From the NCBI RefSeq assembly GCF_002285795.1, contig NZ_CP022961.1, forward strand, positions 496,001 through 560,000: 64,000 nucleotides of DNA, written 5' to 3'. A program made the position numbers and the translations under genes. The notes under the pieces were generated by a model. That model saw only the letters and a program-made list of their open reading frames with translations, was not told where the DNA came from and did not search any database. This DNA is from Plantactinospora sp. KBS50 (GTDB lineage Bacteria > Actinomycetota > Actinomycetes > Mycobacteriales > Micromonosporaceae). Shown in pieces: positions 56,825 through 64,000 of this stretch; the stretch's first letter is position 1; each line of letters opens with the position of its first letter.

Positions 56825-58246
56825 ATGAGCCACAAGCTTCCGGAGCACGTCCCCTTCGCGCTCGGCGCCGAGCAGCTGCGTCAGTACGTCGTCCAGTATG
56901 CCACAAACCCGATCTATCTGGACAACATGGACTGGGTCAACGACGACAACCCGTACCGTCGCCAGTTGCGCCCCCAGATCCTGCCCCACCTCGACTTTGA
57001 CCGGGTCCTGCCCCGCGAGAACATCCTGGACTACGAGGGCCTCGCCGTGCAGCGGCTGCTGACCAGCATCTACGAGGCCGACCTGATGTTCCTGCCCAAG
57101 AACGGGCTCAAGGACAAGTGGGCAGACTTCAAGAGCTTCTACAGCTCCAGCAACCGCGCCCTCGGGGAGATGATCCGGCCGTCGCTGGAGCGGTTCGCGT
57201 TCGGCTTCCTCGACCAGGAGGTCGAGGTCAGTGGCACCTGGACCAAGAAGGAGCTGGAGACCTACTTCCGCTCGCTGGCCGACCGTGACCGCGACCAACC
57301 CTCACGCGCCGAGGTCGCCATCGGGAAGTCCACCGACCGCGAACGCGCCGCGCGGATGTGGCTCATCCAGTTCGCCCCGGACTTCCTGTCCGAGGCATCC
57401 CCGATGATGCGCAACGTGCTCGGCTACTACGGGCCGGCGCAGTCCGAGTGGTTCAAGATCATCATCGACGAGTACGGGTACGGCGTGCACGACACCAAGC
57501 ACAGCCACCTGTTCGAGAAGACCCTCGCCTCGGTCGGTCTGCGCACCGACGTGCACCACTACTGGCAGTACTACCTCAACAGCAGCCTCATGATGAACAA
57601 CTACTTCCACTACCTCGGCAAGAACCATGAGCTGTTCTTCCGCTACATAGGTGCGCTGTACTACACCGAGTCCACCCTGGTCGAGTTCTGCCAGCGTGGT
57701 GCGGACCTGCTCACCGACGTGTTCGGCCCCGAGGCCGACACCGAGTACTTCACCGAGCACGTCGGCATCGACGTCCACCACGGGCGGATGGCCCTGGAGA
57801 ACCTGATCCTGCCGCTGGTCGACACGCACGGCGACTCGATCATTCCGGAGATCGTCCGCGGCTACGAGGAGTTCCAGCTCGTCTCGGAGATCGCCGACCA
57901 TGACTTCGCCGAGCAGATCGGTTGGATGGACGGCCAGCCCGTCAACCGGCAACTCCACGACCCGGTCTGGGCCGCCATTCAGGCCGGTAGGGTCGACGCC
58001 CCGGTGGCCCACCTGGTTGAACCGCGCGGCGAGTTGTCCAACACCCACTGCCACGACGGCGACGAACTGTGCCACATCGTTTCCGGCACGATGCGCTTCG
58101 AGTCCGGCTTCGGCTCCTCGCAGATCCTTGAGGCGGGACAAGGCATCGTCATCCACCGCAACCGGCTGCACGGCGCCAACATCGAGTCGGATGAGTGCGT
58201 GTACGAGATCCACTCCATCGGTGACCACCGCGCATGCCTGTCGTGA
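56825..58246 (+). CDS. N-nitrosating/N-oxygenating metalloenzyme, SznF/StzF-like (HDO plus cupin)
   Basis: 473 residues (SznF 471). Residues about 130-330 form a haem-oxygenase-like diiron oxidase domain. E190, E216, H226, E282, H312, D316 and H319 fall exactly one position after the SznF diiron ligands as I recall them (E189, E215, H225, E281, H311, D315, H318). The C-terminal cupin has H408, H410 and H449 (SznF H407, H409, H448), in NTHCHDGDEL and NRLHGAN. SznF hydroxylates N-methyl-arginine twice and the cupin iron rearranges it to an N-nitrosourea. Strong RBS region; 54 bp after the methyltransferase gene. Confidence 0.92.
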   Translation: MSHKLPEHVPFALGAEQLRQYVVQYATNPIYLDNMDWVNDDNPYRRQLRPQILPHLDFDRVLPRENILDYEGLAVQRLLTSIYEADLMFLPKNGLKDKWADFKSFYSSSNRALGEMIRPSLERFAFGFLDQEVEVSGTWTKKELETYFRSLADRDRDQPSRAEVAIGKSTDRERAARMWLIQFAPDFLSEASPMMRNVLGYYGPAQSEWFKIIIDEYGYGVHDTKHSHLFEKTLASVGLRTDVHHYWQYYLNSSLMMNNYFHYLGKNHELFFRYIGALYYTESTLVEFCQRGADLLTDVFGPEADTEYFTEHVGIDVHHGRMALENLILPLVDTHGDSIIPEIVRGYEEFQLVSEIADHDFAEQIGWMDGQPVNRQLHDPVWAAIQAGRVDAPVAHLVEPRGELSNTHCHDGDELCHIVSGTMRFESGFGSSQILEAGQGIVIHRNRLHGANIESDECVYEIHSIGDHRACLS

Positions 58247-58572
58247 CGTTCACCGTGGAGGGGCGCGACAACTGCGTCACCGCTGGCGTCGAGGCATACA
58301 TGTGGGCCCGCACCGCGTACGGCTCCTTCGTGCTGCCGGTGCGGTGCCCACATCGAGGCGGGCCGCTGAACCTCGCGAACTTCGAGCCCGGCCGTACTCG
58401 GCTGGTCTGCCCGTGGCACGGCCGGGCCACCTCGGTGACCAAGGCGATCAAGGCCGGGGTGCCGGCGGTGCGGCGGGGTAACCGGGTCACCGCGGTGCTG
58501 CCGGACACCGTCAAGGCCGAGGTCTGCACTACCGAGCACCGCCCGGTGTCCAAGGTGCTGTCCGGCCGGTAG
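58234..58572 (+). CDS. Rieske [2Fe-2S] protein
   Basis: 112 residues. Rieske ligands are CPHRGGPLN and LVCPWHGR, spaced as in small Rieske ferredoxins. It overlaps the SznF-like gene by 13 bp, so co-translated. A natural role is electron donor to the diiron domain, which needs reducing equivalents. A Rieske ferredoxin without a reductase in the operon would need a host reductase. Confidence 0.88.
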   Translation: MPVVTFTVEGRDNCVTAGVEAYMWARTAYGSFVLPVRCPHRGGPLNLANFEPGRTRLVCPWHGRATSVTKAIKAGVPAVRRGNRVTAVLPDTVKAEVCTTEHRPVSKVLSGR

Positions 58573-58739
58573 CCGTTGCCGGTCCGGCCGGTCCCTTCAC
58601 CTCGGCCCGGCCGGCGCCCGGCGGTGACGACCGGTTCCCGCCGTCACGGACGGGCGCGTCGTCACCGCCGGACGCCGGCGCCGGGGGAGAACCGGGGCCG
58701 GCCCGTCCGGCATGATCTCGCGGCACCGCGAGCCGGCGC

Positions 58740-59255
58740 TCAGCGCGACGACGGCCCCCGCGTGATCAGGCCGCTGAAGCTCGCGGTCCACGTGCCGCCG
58801 TCGGCCAGCGCGCCGCGCATCCCGGCGACCCGCTTCCAGCCCGCCGCGACACCGAGCCGAACGTCGGCGAGGTCGGCGAAGCCGAATGTGCGGGCAGGAT
58901 TCCAGTCGGTGCTGTCGTAGAGCCGACGGCACATGCCCGCCCAGCCGGGAAGCGGTCCGGCCACGATCCACACATCCGGGGTGGAGGCGGTGAACCGGCG
59001 GGCGTGCCGTAGCCACGAGGCGGCCTCCTCCGGCCACGACACCACGTCGGTGACCTGGCCGCCGGTCGCTGACCATACCGCGGTGATCGCGGCGGCGCGG
59101 TCGCGCCCGGCTGGCGTGCGACCGCTGCCGACGACCACGTTGCCCGACGGCCCGCAGGCCGCCGTCACCAGACGCACCAGGCAGCACAACTCCGCCTCGG
59201 TGTATGCCCGCGGGCCCGAGCCGTCCGGCAGGGCCAGGCCGTTGAGTGTGCTCAC
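58740..59255 (-). CDS. hypothetical protein
   Basis: About 171 residues from a GTG at 59255; no ribosome site is visible and the frame is open to 59432, so the start is unsure. Alpha/beta composition (VTDVVSWPEEAASWLRHARR, PDVWIVAGPLPGWAG) is reminiscent of a periplasmic-binding-type Rossmann half, but I cannot assign a family. Convergent with the Rieske gene. Relation to the operon is unknown. Confidence 0.55.
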   Translation of the reverse strand: MSTLNGLALPDGSGPRAYTEAELCCLVRLVTAACGPSGNVVVGSGRTPAGRDRAAAITAVWSATGGQVTDVVSWPEEAASWLRHARRFTASTPDVWIVAGPLPGWAGMCRRLYDSTDWNPARTFGFADLADVRLGVAAGWKRVAGMRGALADGGTWTASFSGLITRGPSSR

Positions 59256-59484
59256 GAAAGGAGAACCCCGACGTGGTGGTACGAGCGGAACCGATGCGTG
59301 ATTCGTGCACGACGCATGACATCGGCGTTCCCGGCCGGCGGCGGTGCAACCCGGTCGCCGCCGGCGGTGTTCCTCCCAGCAGAGATCCGTCCACCCCGGA
59401 GTCCGCATGGCAGAGCTGGCACGGCGCGGCACATCCGCCTCGGTGCGTGGATCCGTGGCGCCGGCGTGCTGTCGATCCGTCGCG

Positions 59485-59874
59485 TCAGCGTGCTCCCGTG
59501 CCGCTGCGGCCCCGCGTCCGGCCGCGGTGTGGCACTCGCGGGGTCTCGGACGTCCGGGCCGGCGGATCGACCGCGGCGATGACCGACTCCAGCAGCCCCG
59601 GGAACCGCGCCTCGACCTCGGCCCGGCGCAGTTCGTGCCGCCGGTACCGGCCGTCCCGGCTTACCCGGATCAGCCCCGCAGCCCGCAGGATCCGCAGATG
59701 GTGCGACAGCGTCGACATGCTCACCTCGACGCGGAAGTCGCTGCACACGGCGCATCCGTCGACGGCCAACTGACGGATGATCTCCAGACGGACCGGATCG
59801 CCGAGAGCACCGAAGAAGGCCGCCGGTCCCACCGCATCCAGGGACGGATGAATCAACGCACCCATAAGTTTCAT
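59485..59874 (-). CDS. ArsR-family transcriptional regulator
   Basis: About 129 residues from the ATG at 59874. The winged HTH reads VEVSMSTLSHHLRILRAAGL followed by the wing RDGRYRRHEL. A CxxC-like pair (CAVCSDF) sits just before the HTH, a position used for metal or redox sensing in some members. The C-terminus is an Arg-rich tail. It stands alone, with 545 bp of non-coding sequence upstream. Confidence 0.87.
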   Translation of the reverse strand: MKLMGALIHPSLDAVGPAAFFGALGDPVRLEIIRQLAVDGCAVCSDFRVEVSMSTLSHHLRILRAAGLIRVSRDGRYRRHELRRAEVEARFPGLLESVIAAVDPPARTSETPRVPHRGRTRGRSGTGAR

Positions 59875-60419
59875 ACTCGCATATAGCACCCATCGGCACC
59901 AGAGTCGAGACTTATCCGCAGATGCTCCCCAGGTCCTCGAAACGATGACGTTCCCGGTCCGTCGGAAAGGGTTACGCCGCCCTGGTCCGGCGCCGTAGGG
60001 CATGGCCTTGTCAAACACCCTCTTGGCTGTACGGGGCGTTCTGACCTGCGGTGGCGGTGGCCCTTACCTGCTCCTTGCGGAGCGTCGTCCACGGGGAGTG
60101 CACACGTGAACTCCCGGACCGCTGCGAATCGGGAATGGCCGATCCCCGTTCCCTGGCAATTCACTGCCGCTCACCCTCCGTCGCCATGTGCTCAATGGGG
60201 TGATCTCGGCGAGGATTGGCGGATGATCCGGCACGAAACAGGTTAATCGGCAGTATTGGACGACATTCGGAATGGATGAAAAGCCATCTCTGGACAGATT
60301 TTGCTTTTTATTCAGCCATCCATTTCCGGCGATCCAGGCCATTTACGCGCGGACGGCGGTCGGACGGCGACCGCAAGGGTCGCCGCCCGCCCCGCCGCCC
60401 GCCCCCGTCGCCCGCCCGG
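59875..60419. other. 545-bp intergenic region
   Basis: No gene recognised. Contains an AT-richer patch at 60,230-60,330, unusual for this genome. It is upstream of the ArsR gene and downstream of the MFS gene. Confidence 0.55.
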
Positions 60420-61817
60420 TCAGGCGGTCCGGGTGGAGGTCCGGCCGCCCAGCGCCGCGGCGACCAACACGATCAGGCCGAGCAGGCTCGCCGCGGCTGC
60501 CAGCCAGGCGCCGTGATGCAGACCCACCGACCACCGGGTGCCGCCGCTCACCAGGCCACCCAGCAGCGCCACGCCGATGACCAGGCCGCTCTGCCGGCCG
60601 ACGTTGACCAGCCCGGACGCGATCCCGGCACGGGCCGGCGGCGACGCGGACAGGACCAGCGCGATCTGCGGCGCGGTGGCGACCCCGACTCCGGACCCGA
60701 CCAGGATCAGGGCGATCGACGTGATGATGCCGGACGTACCCTCGTCGACCAGCAGGAAGCTCAGCGCTCCGGCGACCCCGAGGGCGAGTCCGGCCCCGGT
60801 CAGGACGGCCGCGCCGACCTTGCGGGCCAGGCGGCTGATCAGCAGCGGCAGCACGAAGACCGGAATGGCCGCCGGCAGCAGCCGCAGTCCCGCGTCGAGG
60901 GCGGAGAGCCCCTGGAACCGCTGGAAGTACAGGTTCACGGTGAACAGCAGGCCGTAGTACGTGATGAACAGCAGCAGCCCGGTGCTCACGTACGGCAGCA
61001 GTTGGCGGCTGCGAAGCAGGTCGGGCGGCAGGACCGGATCGCCGACCCGGTGCTCGACCACGACGAACGCCACGGCGAGGGCGACCCCGACGGAGAGCGC
61101 GACGGCGACGCTCGGAGAGCCCCAGCCGGCCCGGCCGGCCTCGATCAGCCCGTAGGTCAGCGCGCCGAGCGCGCCGGCGGCGATGGCCTGCCCGAGCAGG
61201 TCGAGCGTCCGGTTGCGGTTGGGCGGGTTGCCCGGCAGCCCGCGCAGCGCCAGCACCAGGGCCGCCGCGCCGAGCGGCAGGTTGACCAGGAAGATGCTGC
61301 GCCACCCGATCGCGTCGACCAGGCCGCCGCCGAGGGTCGGCCCGAACGCCTGCGGGCTGCCGGCGACGGTGGCGACGATGGCGATGGCCCGGGCGCGGCC
61401 GGCCGCCGCCGGGAATGCCTGGGCGACCACCGCCAGGGTGGCCGGGATCAGCATCGCCGCGCCGAGGCCCTGGATGATCCGGGCGCTGACCAGCGCCGGT
61501 CCGGACCAGGCCGCGGCGCACAGCGCCGAGGCGACGGTGAAGACCACGATTCCGGTACGCAGCACCCGCGCCGCTCCGAAGCGGTCGACCAGGGCGCCGC
61601 CGGACAGCAGCAGGGCCGCGAGGACCAGCACGTAGCCGTCCACGATCCACTGCAGGGTGGCCACCCCGGCGCCCACATCGGACTGGATCGAGGGCAGTGC
61701 CACGTTGACGATTGTGGTGTCGACGACCGTCATGCCGTACGCGAGGCATCCGACGGCCAGGGTGCGGGCGGTGTTGACGCCGGCCGTCGTCGGCGGGCTA
61801 TCGGTGCTGGTTGCCAC
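60420..61817 (-). CDS. MFS drug exporter, EmrB/QacA (DHA2) type
   Basis: 465 residues, about 14 TM helices. Motif C-like GSPQAFGPTLGGGLVDAIGWR and the helix 1 motif MTVVDTTIVNVALPSI (motif D1) are diagnostic of DHA2. It is divergent from a MarR regulator with a perfect palindromic operator in between, so MarR repression relieved by a drug or metabolite is likely. Confidence 0.94.
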   Translation of the reverse strand: MATSTDSPPTTAGVNTARTLAVGCLAYGMTVVDTTIVNVALPSIQSDVGAGVATLQWIVDGYVLVLAALLLSGGALVDRFGAARVLRTGIVVFTVASALCAAAWSGPALVSARIIQGLGAAMLIPATLAVVAQAFPAAAGRARAIAIVATVAGSPQAFGPTLGGGLVDAIGWRSIFLVNLPLGAAALVLALRGLPGNPPNRNRTLDLLGQAIAAGALGALTYGLIEAGRAGWGSPSVAVALSVGVALAVAFVVVEHRVGDPVLPPDLLRSRQLLPYVSTGLLLFITYYGLLFTVNLYFQRFQGLSALDAGLRLLPAAIPVFVLPLLISRLARKVGAAVLTGAGLALGVAGALSFLLVDEGTSGIITSIALILVGSGVGVATAPQIALVLSASPPARAGIASGLVNVGRQSGLVIGVALLGGLVSGGTRWSVGLHHGAWLAAAASLLGLIVLVAAALGGRTSTRTA

Positions 61818-61851
61818 GGGACCCTCCGTTCAGTGACAGAAGCATGGGCTC

Positions 61852-61877
61852 ACAATAGTTGGGTGCCCAACTATTGT
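61852..61877. promoter_or_regulatory. MarR operator, 26-bp perfect palindrome
   Basis: ACAATAGTTGGG, spacer TG, CCCAACTATTGT: 12-bp perfect arms, strikingly AT-rich for this genome. It lies 35 bp before the MFS start and 87 bp before the marR start. Length and symmetry suit a MarR dimer, and it probably overlaps both promoters. Confidence 0.85.
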
Positions 61878-61963
61878 CAGCGCCATTGTCAATCGACCGG
61901 TCACGGACCGTGCATCGGCGATAATGGGGCGCGGCGGTGGCGGGTGGACGCGGAGGTGACGCG

Positions 61964-62431
61964 GTGTCGGAAGGACCTTCGGTCGAGCCGCAGGCGCTCG
62001 TGCCTCCGGAGCTGGCCGACCGGATGGACTACCTGTTCTGCAAGGTCGCGGAGACGCTCAAGCGGCGCGCCGACGAGTCGTTCGTCGAGGTCGGACTGCG
62101 GAGCAACCAGCACACCCTGCTGCGCGTCCTGCGCGCGGCCGGGCCGCTGAGCCAGCAGGACATCGCGCTGCGGCTCTCGGTCGACCCGAGCACCGTGCTG
62201 GATCAGGTGGATCAGTTGGAGGCGCGCGGCCTGCTGACCCGCACCCGCAACCCCGCCGACCGCCGGGCATATCTGGTACGCCTGAGCGACGAGGGTCGCC
62301 GGCAGTTGGACGTGGGCGACGAACGGGCGGACAGCATGCAGGCCGACCTGTTCGCCGCGCTCGCCCCGGGCGACGCGGCCCGGCTGCACCAGTTGCTCAA
62401 GAAGCTCGCGGCCGGCCTGCGCCCGGAGTGA
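61964..62431 (+). CDS. MarR-family transcriptional regulator
   Basis: 155 residues from a GTG at 61964 with GGAGG upstream. The winged HTH is LSQQDIALRLSVDPSTVLDQVDQLEARGLL with the wing TRNPADRRAYLVRLSDEG. Divergent from the DHA2 exporter; expected to repress it and itself. Confidence 0.93.
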   Translation: MSEGPSVEPQALVPPELADRMDYLFCKVAETLKRRADESFVEVGLRSNQHTLLRVLRAAGPLSQQDIALRLSVDPSTVLDQVDQLEARGLLTRTRNPADRRAYLVRLSDEGRRQLDVGDERADSMQADLFAALAPGDAARLHQLLKKLAAGLRPE

Positions 62432-62705
62432 TCCCCGCCCCGGAGTGATCCCCGCCCCCGGCCGGGACACCACCGCGTCGGTCGTCGCGGCGGCCCACGT
62501 CGGCATCTTCGTGCCAAGCACGTGACCCCTGAATGCCCGCCTCCTAGCCTTCGAAGCGTTACCGCTCGGGAACGGGTACGCCCGCGTGGCACCGCACCGC
62601 CGGGAACACTCCGGCGCAGACGCGGTCCGCGGCCGGTCAGGTGCTGGGGAGACGCCTGTTCGGCAAGCGTTCCACGAGCCGGTTGTCGGAGAGGGGGGAT
62701 CTCCC

Positions 62706-63512
62706 GTGCAACTGCGCAAAATTCACATCGACGAACGCGCGTACCGCACGCATGCGCCCGACGAGGACGGGTGCGGCCCGGCCGCCGCGCCCGACGCGAC
62801 GCCGTACTCGGCAATCTGTGGGATCGGCGAGGGCGGCGCCGAACTCGCGCCCGCCGCCCGCACGCCGGTCGAGCTGGCCACCGGCGCCGCCACCGCGGCG
62901 CTGGTGGACGCCGGAGTCGACGCGGGCCGGCTCGACTGGGTGCTGGCGGCGACCGGCGCCGAGTCGCCACCGGTCGCCGCCGACGTGGCCGGCCGCATCG
63001 GCGCCCCCGGCGCCGCGGCCGTGGACATCCGTGCCGGTGGGACCGCGTCCGGCCATGGCCTTGCCCTGGCCGACAGCCTCGTCCGGTCCGGTCCCGGTCC
63101 GGGCGGTCACGTCCTGCTCATCGAGGTGTACGCCGCCGAGGCCGGGCTCGCCCTGCTGGTCGGACCCGGCGACGCCGGGCCACCGGGGGCGCAGGTGATT
63201 CACCTGCCCCGACGGTCCGCCCGGCCGCCGCAGCCGCTACAGCCGTCCCGGCCGACCCCGGACGAACTGGTCGACGCCGTCGCCGAGGCGCTGCGCACGC
63301 TGCTGCCGGGCGGCGGCCGGGCGGACCGGGACACGTCGTTCTTCGCCGACCGGTACGGCGGCCCGGTGCTGGTCGCCGAGACCCTGGCCGAGGTGGAGCC
63401 GGGACTGGGCGTACGGCTGCCGCACCGGCAACTGATGGCGGTACGCACCGTCGGTGACCTCGTCGACCGGCTCGATGAACTCCTCGGGCCGGCGGGAGGT
63501 GTCGCCGCGTGA
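62706..63512 (+). CDS. degenerate KAS III-like domain fused to an ACP-like domain
   Basis: 268 residues from a GTG at 62706 (GGAGAGGGG upstream). Residues 30-170 resemble the N-terminal half of a ketoacyl-ACP synthase III (ELATGAATAALVDAGVD, GAPGAAAVDIRAGG), but the catalytic Cys position (ACSG) reads GGTASG. Residues 185-262 look like an acyl carrier protein (VAEALRTLL...GDLVDRLDELL), with YGGPVLVAE where GxDS(L) should carry the phosphopantetheine Ser. Both active residues are absent, so a scaffold or binding role is more likely than catalysis. Overlaps avrD by 4 bp. Confidence 0.65.
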   Translation: MQLRKIHIDERAYRTHAPDEDGCGPAAAPDATPYSAICGIGEGGAELAPAARTPVELATGAATAALVDAGVDAGRLDWVLAATGAESPPVAADVAGRIGAPGAAAVDIRAGGTASGHGLALADSLVRSGPGPGGHVLLIEVYAAEAGLALLVGPGDAGPPGAQVIHLPRRSARPPQPLQPSRPTPDELVDAVAEALRTLLPGGGRADRDTSFFADRYGGPVLVAETLAEVEPGLGVRLPHRQLMAVRTVGDLVDRLDELLGPAGGVAA

Positions 63513-64000
63513 CGAGGCTCCGTGCGCCCCGATCGATCGACGACTACCTCGGCCCGGGGGAGGACCGCTTTTTCGGCGGCGGGTACCGGCGGGTCAGCCA
63601 GCACCTTGAGGCACTCACGCTGGTCAGCGACGGTACGGCGGTCACCGCCGCCGGCACCGCCCGGGTGCGGTATCCGCCGGACTGGTCCCGCAAGTCGGCC
63701 GGGCGCGTACTGCGACCGCATCTGAGCAGTGTGGACGCGCTGGTGCTGGCGGTGGCGCTGGCCGAGGCGGGCCTGACCCGCGCCCACGGGTTCGGCCCGC
63801 GGCAGCGCGGCCGGAGCTGGCTGCGGGCGGTGACCATGCGGGCCGGCCGGCAGCCCGACGAGGCGCTTGCCGGGATTCCGGTCAGCGCCGTGGTCGCGCC
63901 CAGCGGCGCGGCGGCCCGGTTGCCCGGGTTCGCGGTGTCGGCCGCCGACTGCACGATCGGAGGCATCCGGATCCGCTGCGAGGTGGAGCACCCGGCCGGC
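63509..64000 (+). CDS. AvrD-family protein, cut by the window end
   Basis: At least 164 residues from a GTG at 63509, open at the end of the window. The start SIDDYLGPGEDRFFGGGYRR is characteristic of AvrD, the Pseudomonas syringae protein needed for syringolide elicitors, which are built from a beta-ketoacyl chain and a sugar. Actinobacterial homologues occur with fatty-acid-type genes for butyrolactone-like signals. The KAS/ACP-like neighbour fits this. The remainder lies beyond the window. Confidence 0.82.
   Translation, partial: MTRLRAPRSIDDYLGPGEDRFFGGGYRRVSQHLEALTLVSDGTAVTAAGTARVRYPPDWSRKSAGRVLRPHLSSVDALVLAVALAEAGLTRAHGFGPRQRGRSWLRAVTMRAGRQPDEALAGIPVSAVVAPSGAAARLPGFAVSAADCTIGGIRIRCEVEHPAG

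Noticed and set aside
60160-60420. Possible gene in the AT-richer patch downstream of the MFS gene
   Set aside because: Open frames there run into the antisense of the MFS gene and show no start signal or motif.

Overview
The window is a high-GC actinobacterial chromosome segment, most likely from a Micromonosporaceae (Micromonospora or a close relative). Reasons: very GC-rich coding sequence with GTG and TTG starts, an H+-pyrophosphatase next to a TopA with a long Lys/Ala tail, an MFS-thymidylate kinase fusion, DUF5753/DUF397 pairs, an AfsR-type regulator, and many GC-rich tandem repeats between genes.

Layout. (1) 1-22,241 is mostly backbone: an anti-anti-sigma/anti-sigma pair, hppA, a lipoprotein, topA, a sugar-lactone oxidase, a TetR regulator, a DSD1-like PLP enzyme, the MFS-Tmk fusion, holB, a three-gene type VII secretion-like cassette, ricT, a DUF5753/DUF397 group and a membrane metallophosphoesterase. 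(2) 22,242-34,231 is a tandem integration hot spot at a tRNA-Thr(CGT) gene. The tRNA 3' end plus its terminator occurs three times (22,282, 29,294, 34,143), bounding two modules. Module 1 has an integrase stump fused to a type II thioesterase, a MacB-type ABC exporter, a NarL-type two-component system and a phosphopantetheinyl transferase stump. Module 2 is lower in GC and carries a compact CBASS-like pair (CD-NTase plus Cap15-like two-TM beta-barrel effector), an endonuclease VII-like gene and IS debris. (3) 34,310-42,678 holds a nucleoside deaminase and a four-gene minus-strand operon: membrane protein, HerA/FtsK-like ATPase, acidic toxin-like protein, candidate immunity protein. (4) 43,123-49,603 has an AfsR-like regulator, an NlpC/P60 hydrolase and a DNA alkylation repair operon (sigma factor, permuted Ada-like protein, Ogt).

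(5) 50,224-58,572 is the most interesting region: an eight-gene operon with two ATP-grasp ligases, an MFS exporter, an alpha/beta hydrolase, a LysE-type exporter (frameshifted), a PRMT-like arginine methyltransferase resembling SznE/StzE, an HDO-cupin protein resembling the N-nitrosating enzyme SznF/StzF, and a Rieske protein. All ten metal ligands I recall for SznF are present at the same spacing. I infer an N-nitroso or N-N bond natural-product pathway that starts from arginine, methylates and N-oxidises or nitrosates it, joins it to other building blocks with the ligases, and exports the product. I see no aminosugar genes, so the product is probably not streptozotocin.

(6) 58,740-64,000 holds a hypothetical gene, an ArsR regulator, an MFS/MarR divergent pair with a perfect palindromic operator, and the start of an AvrD-type cluster with a degenerate KAS III/ACP-like fusion; the window cuts avrD.

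Caution: three genes (40,529-42,678; 37,456-40,523; 54,966-55,579) are each broken by what looks like one missing base in a C/G run. This is either recent decay or homopolymer error in the assembly.
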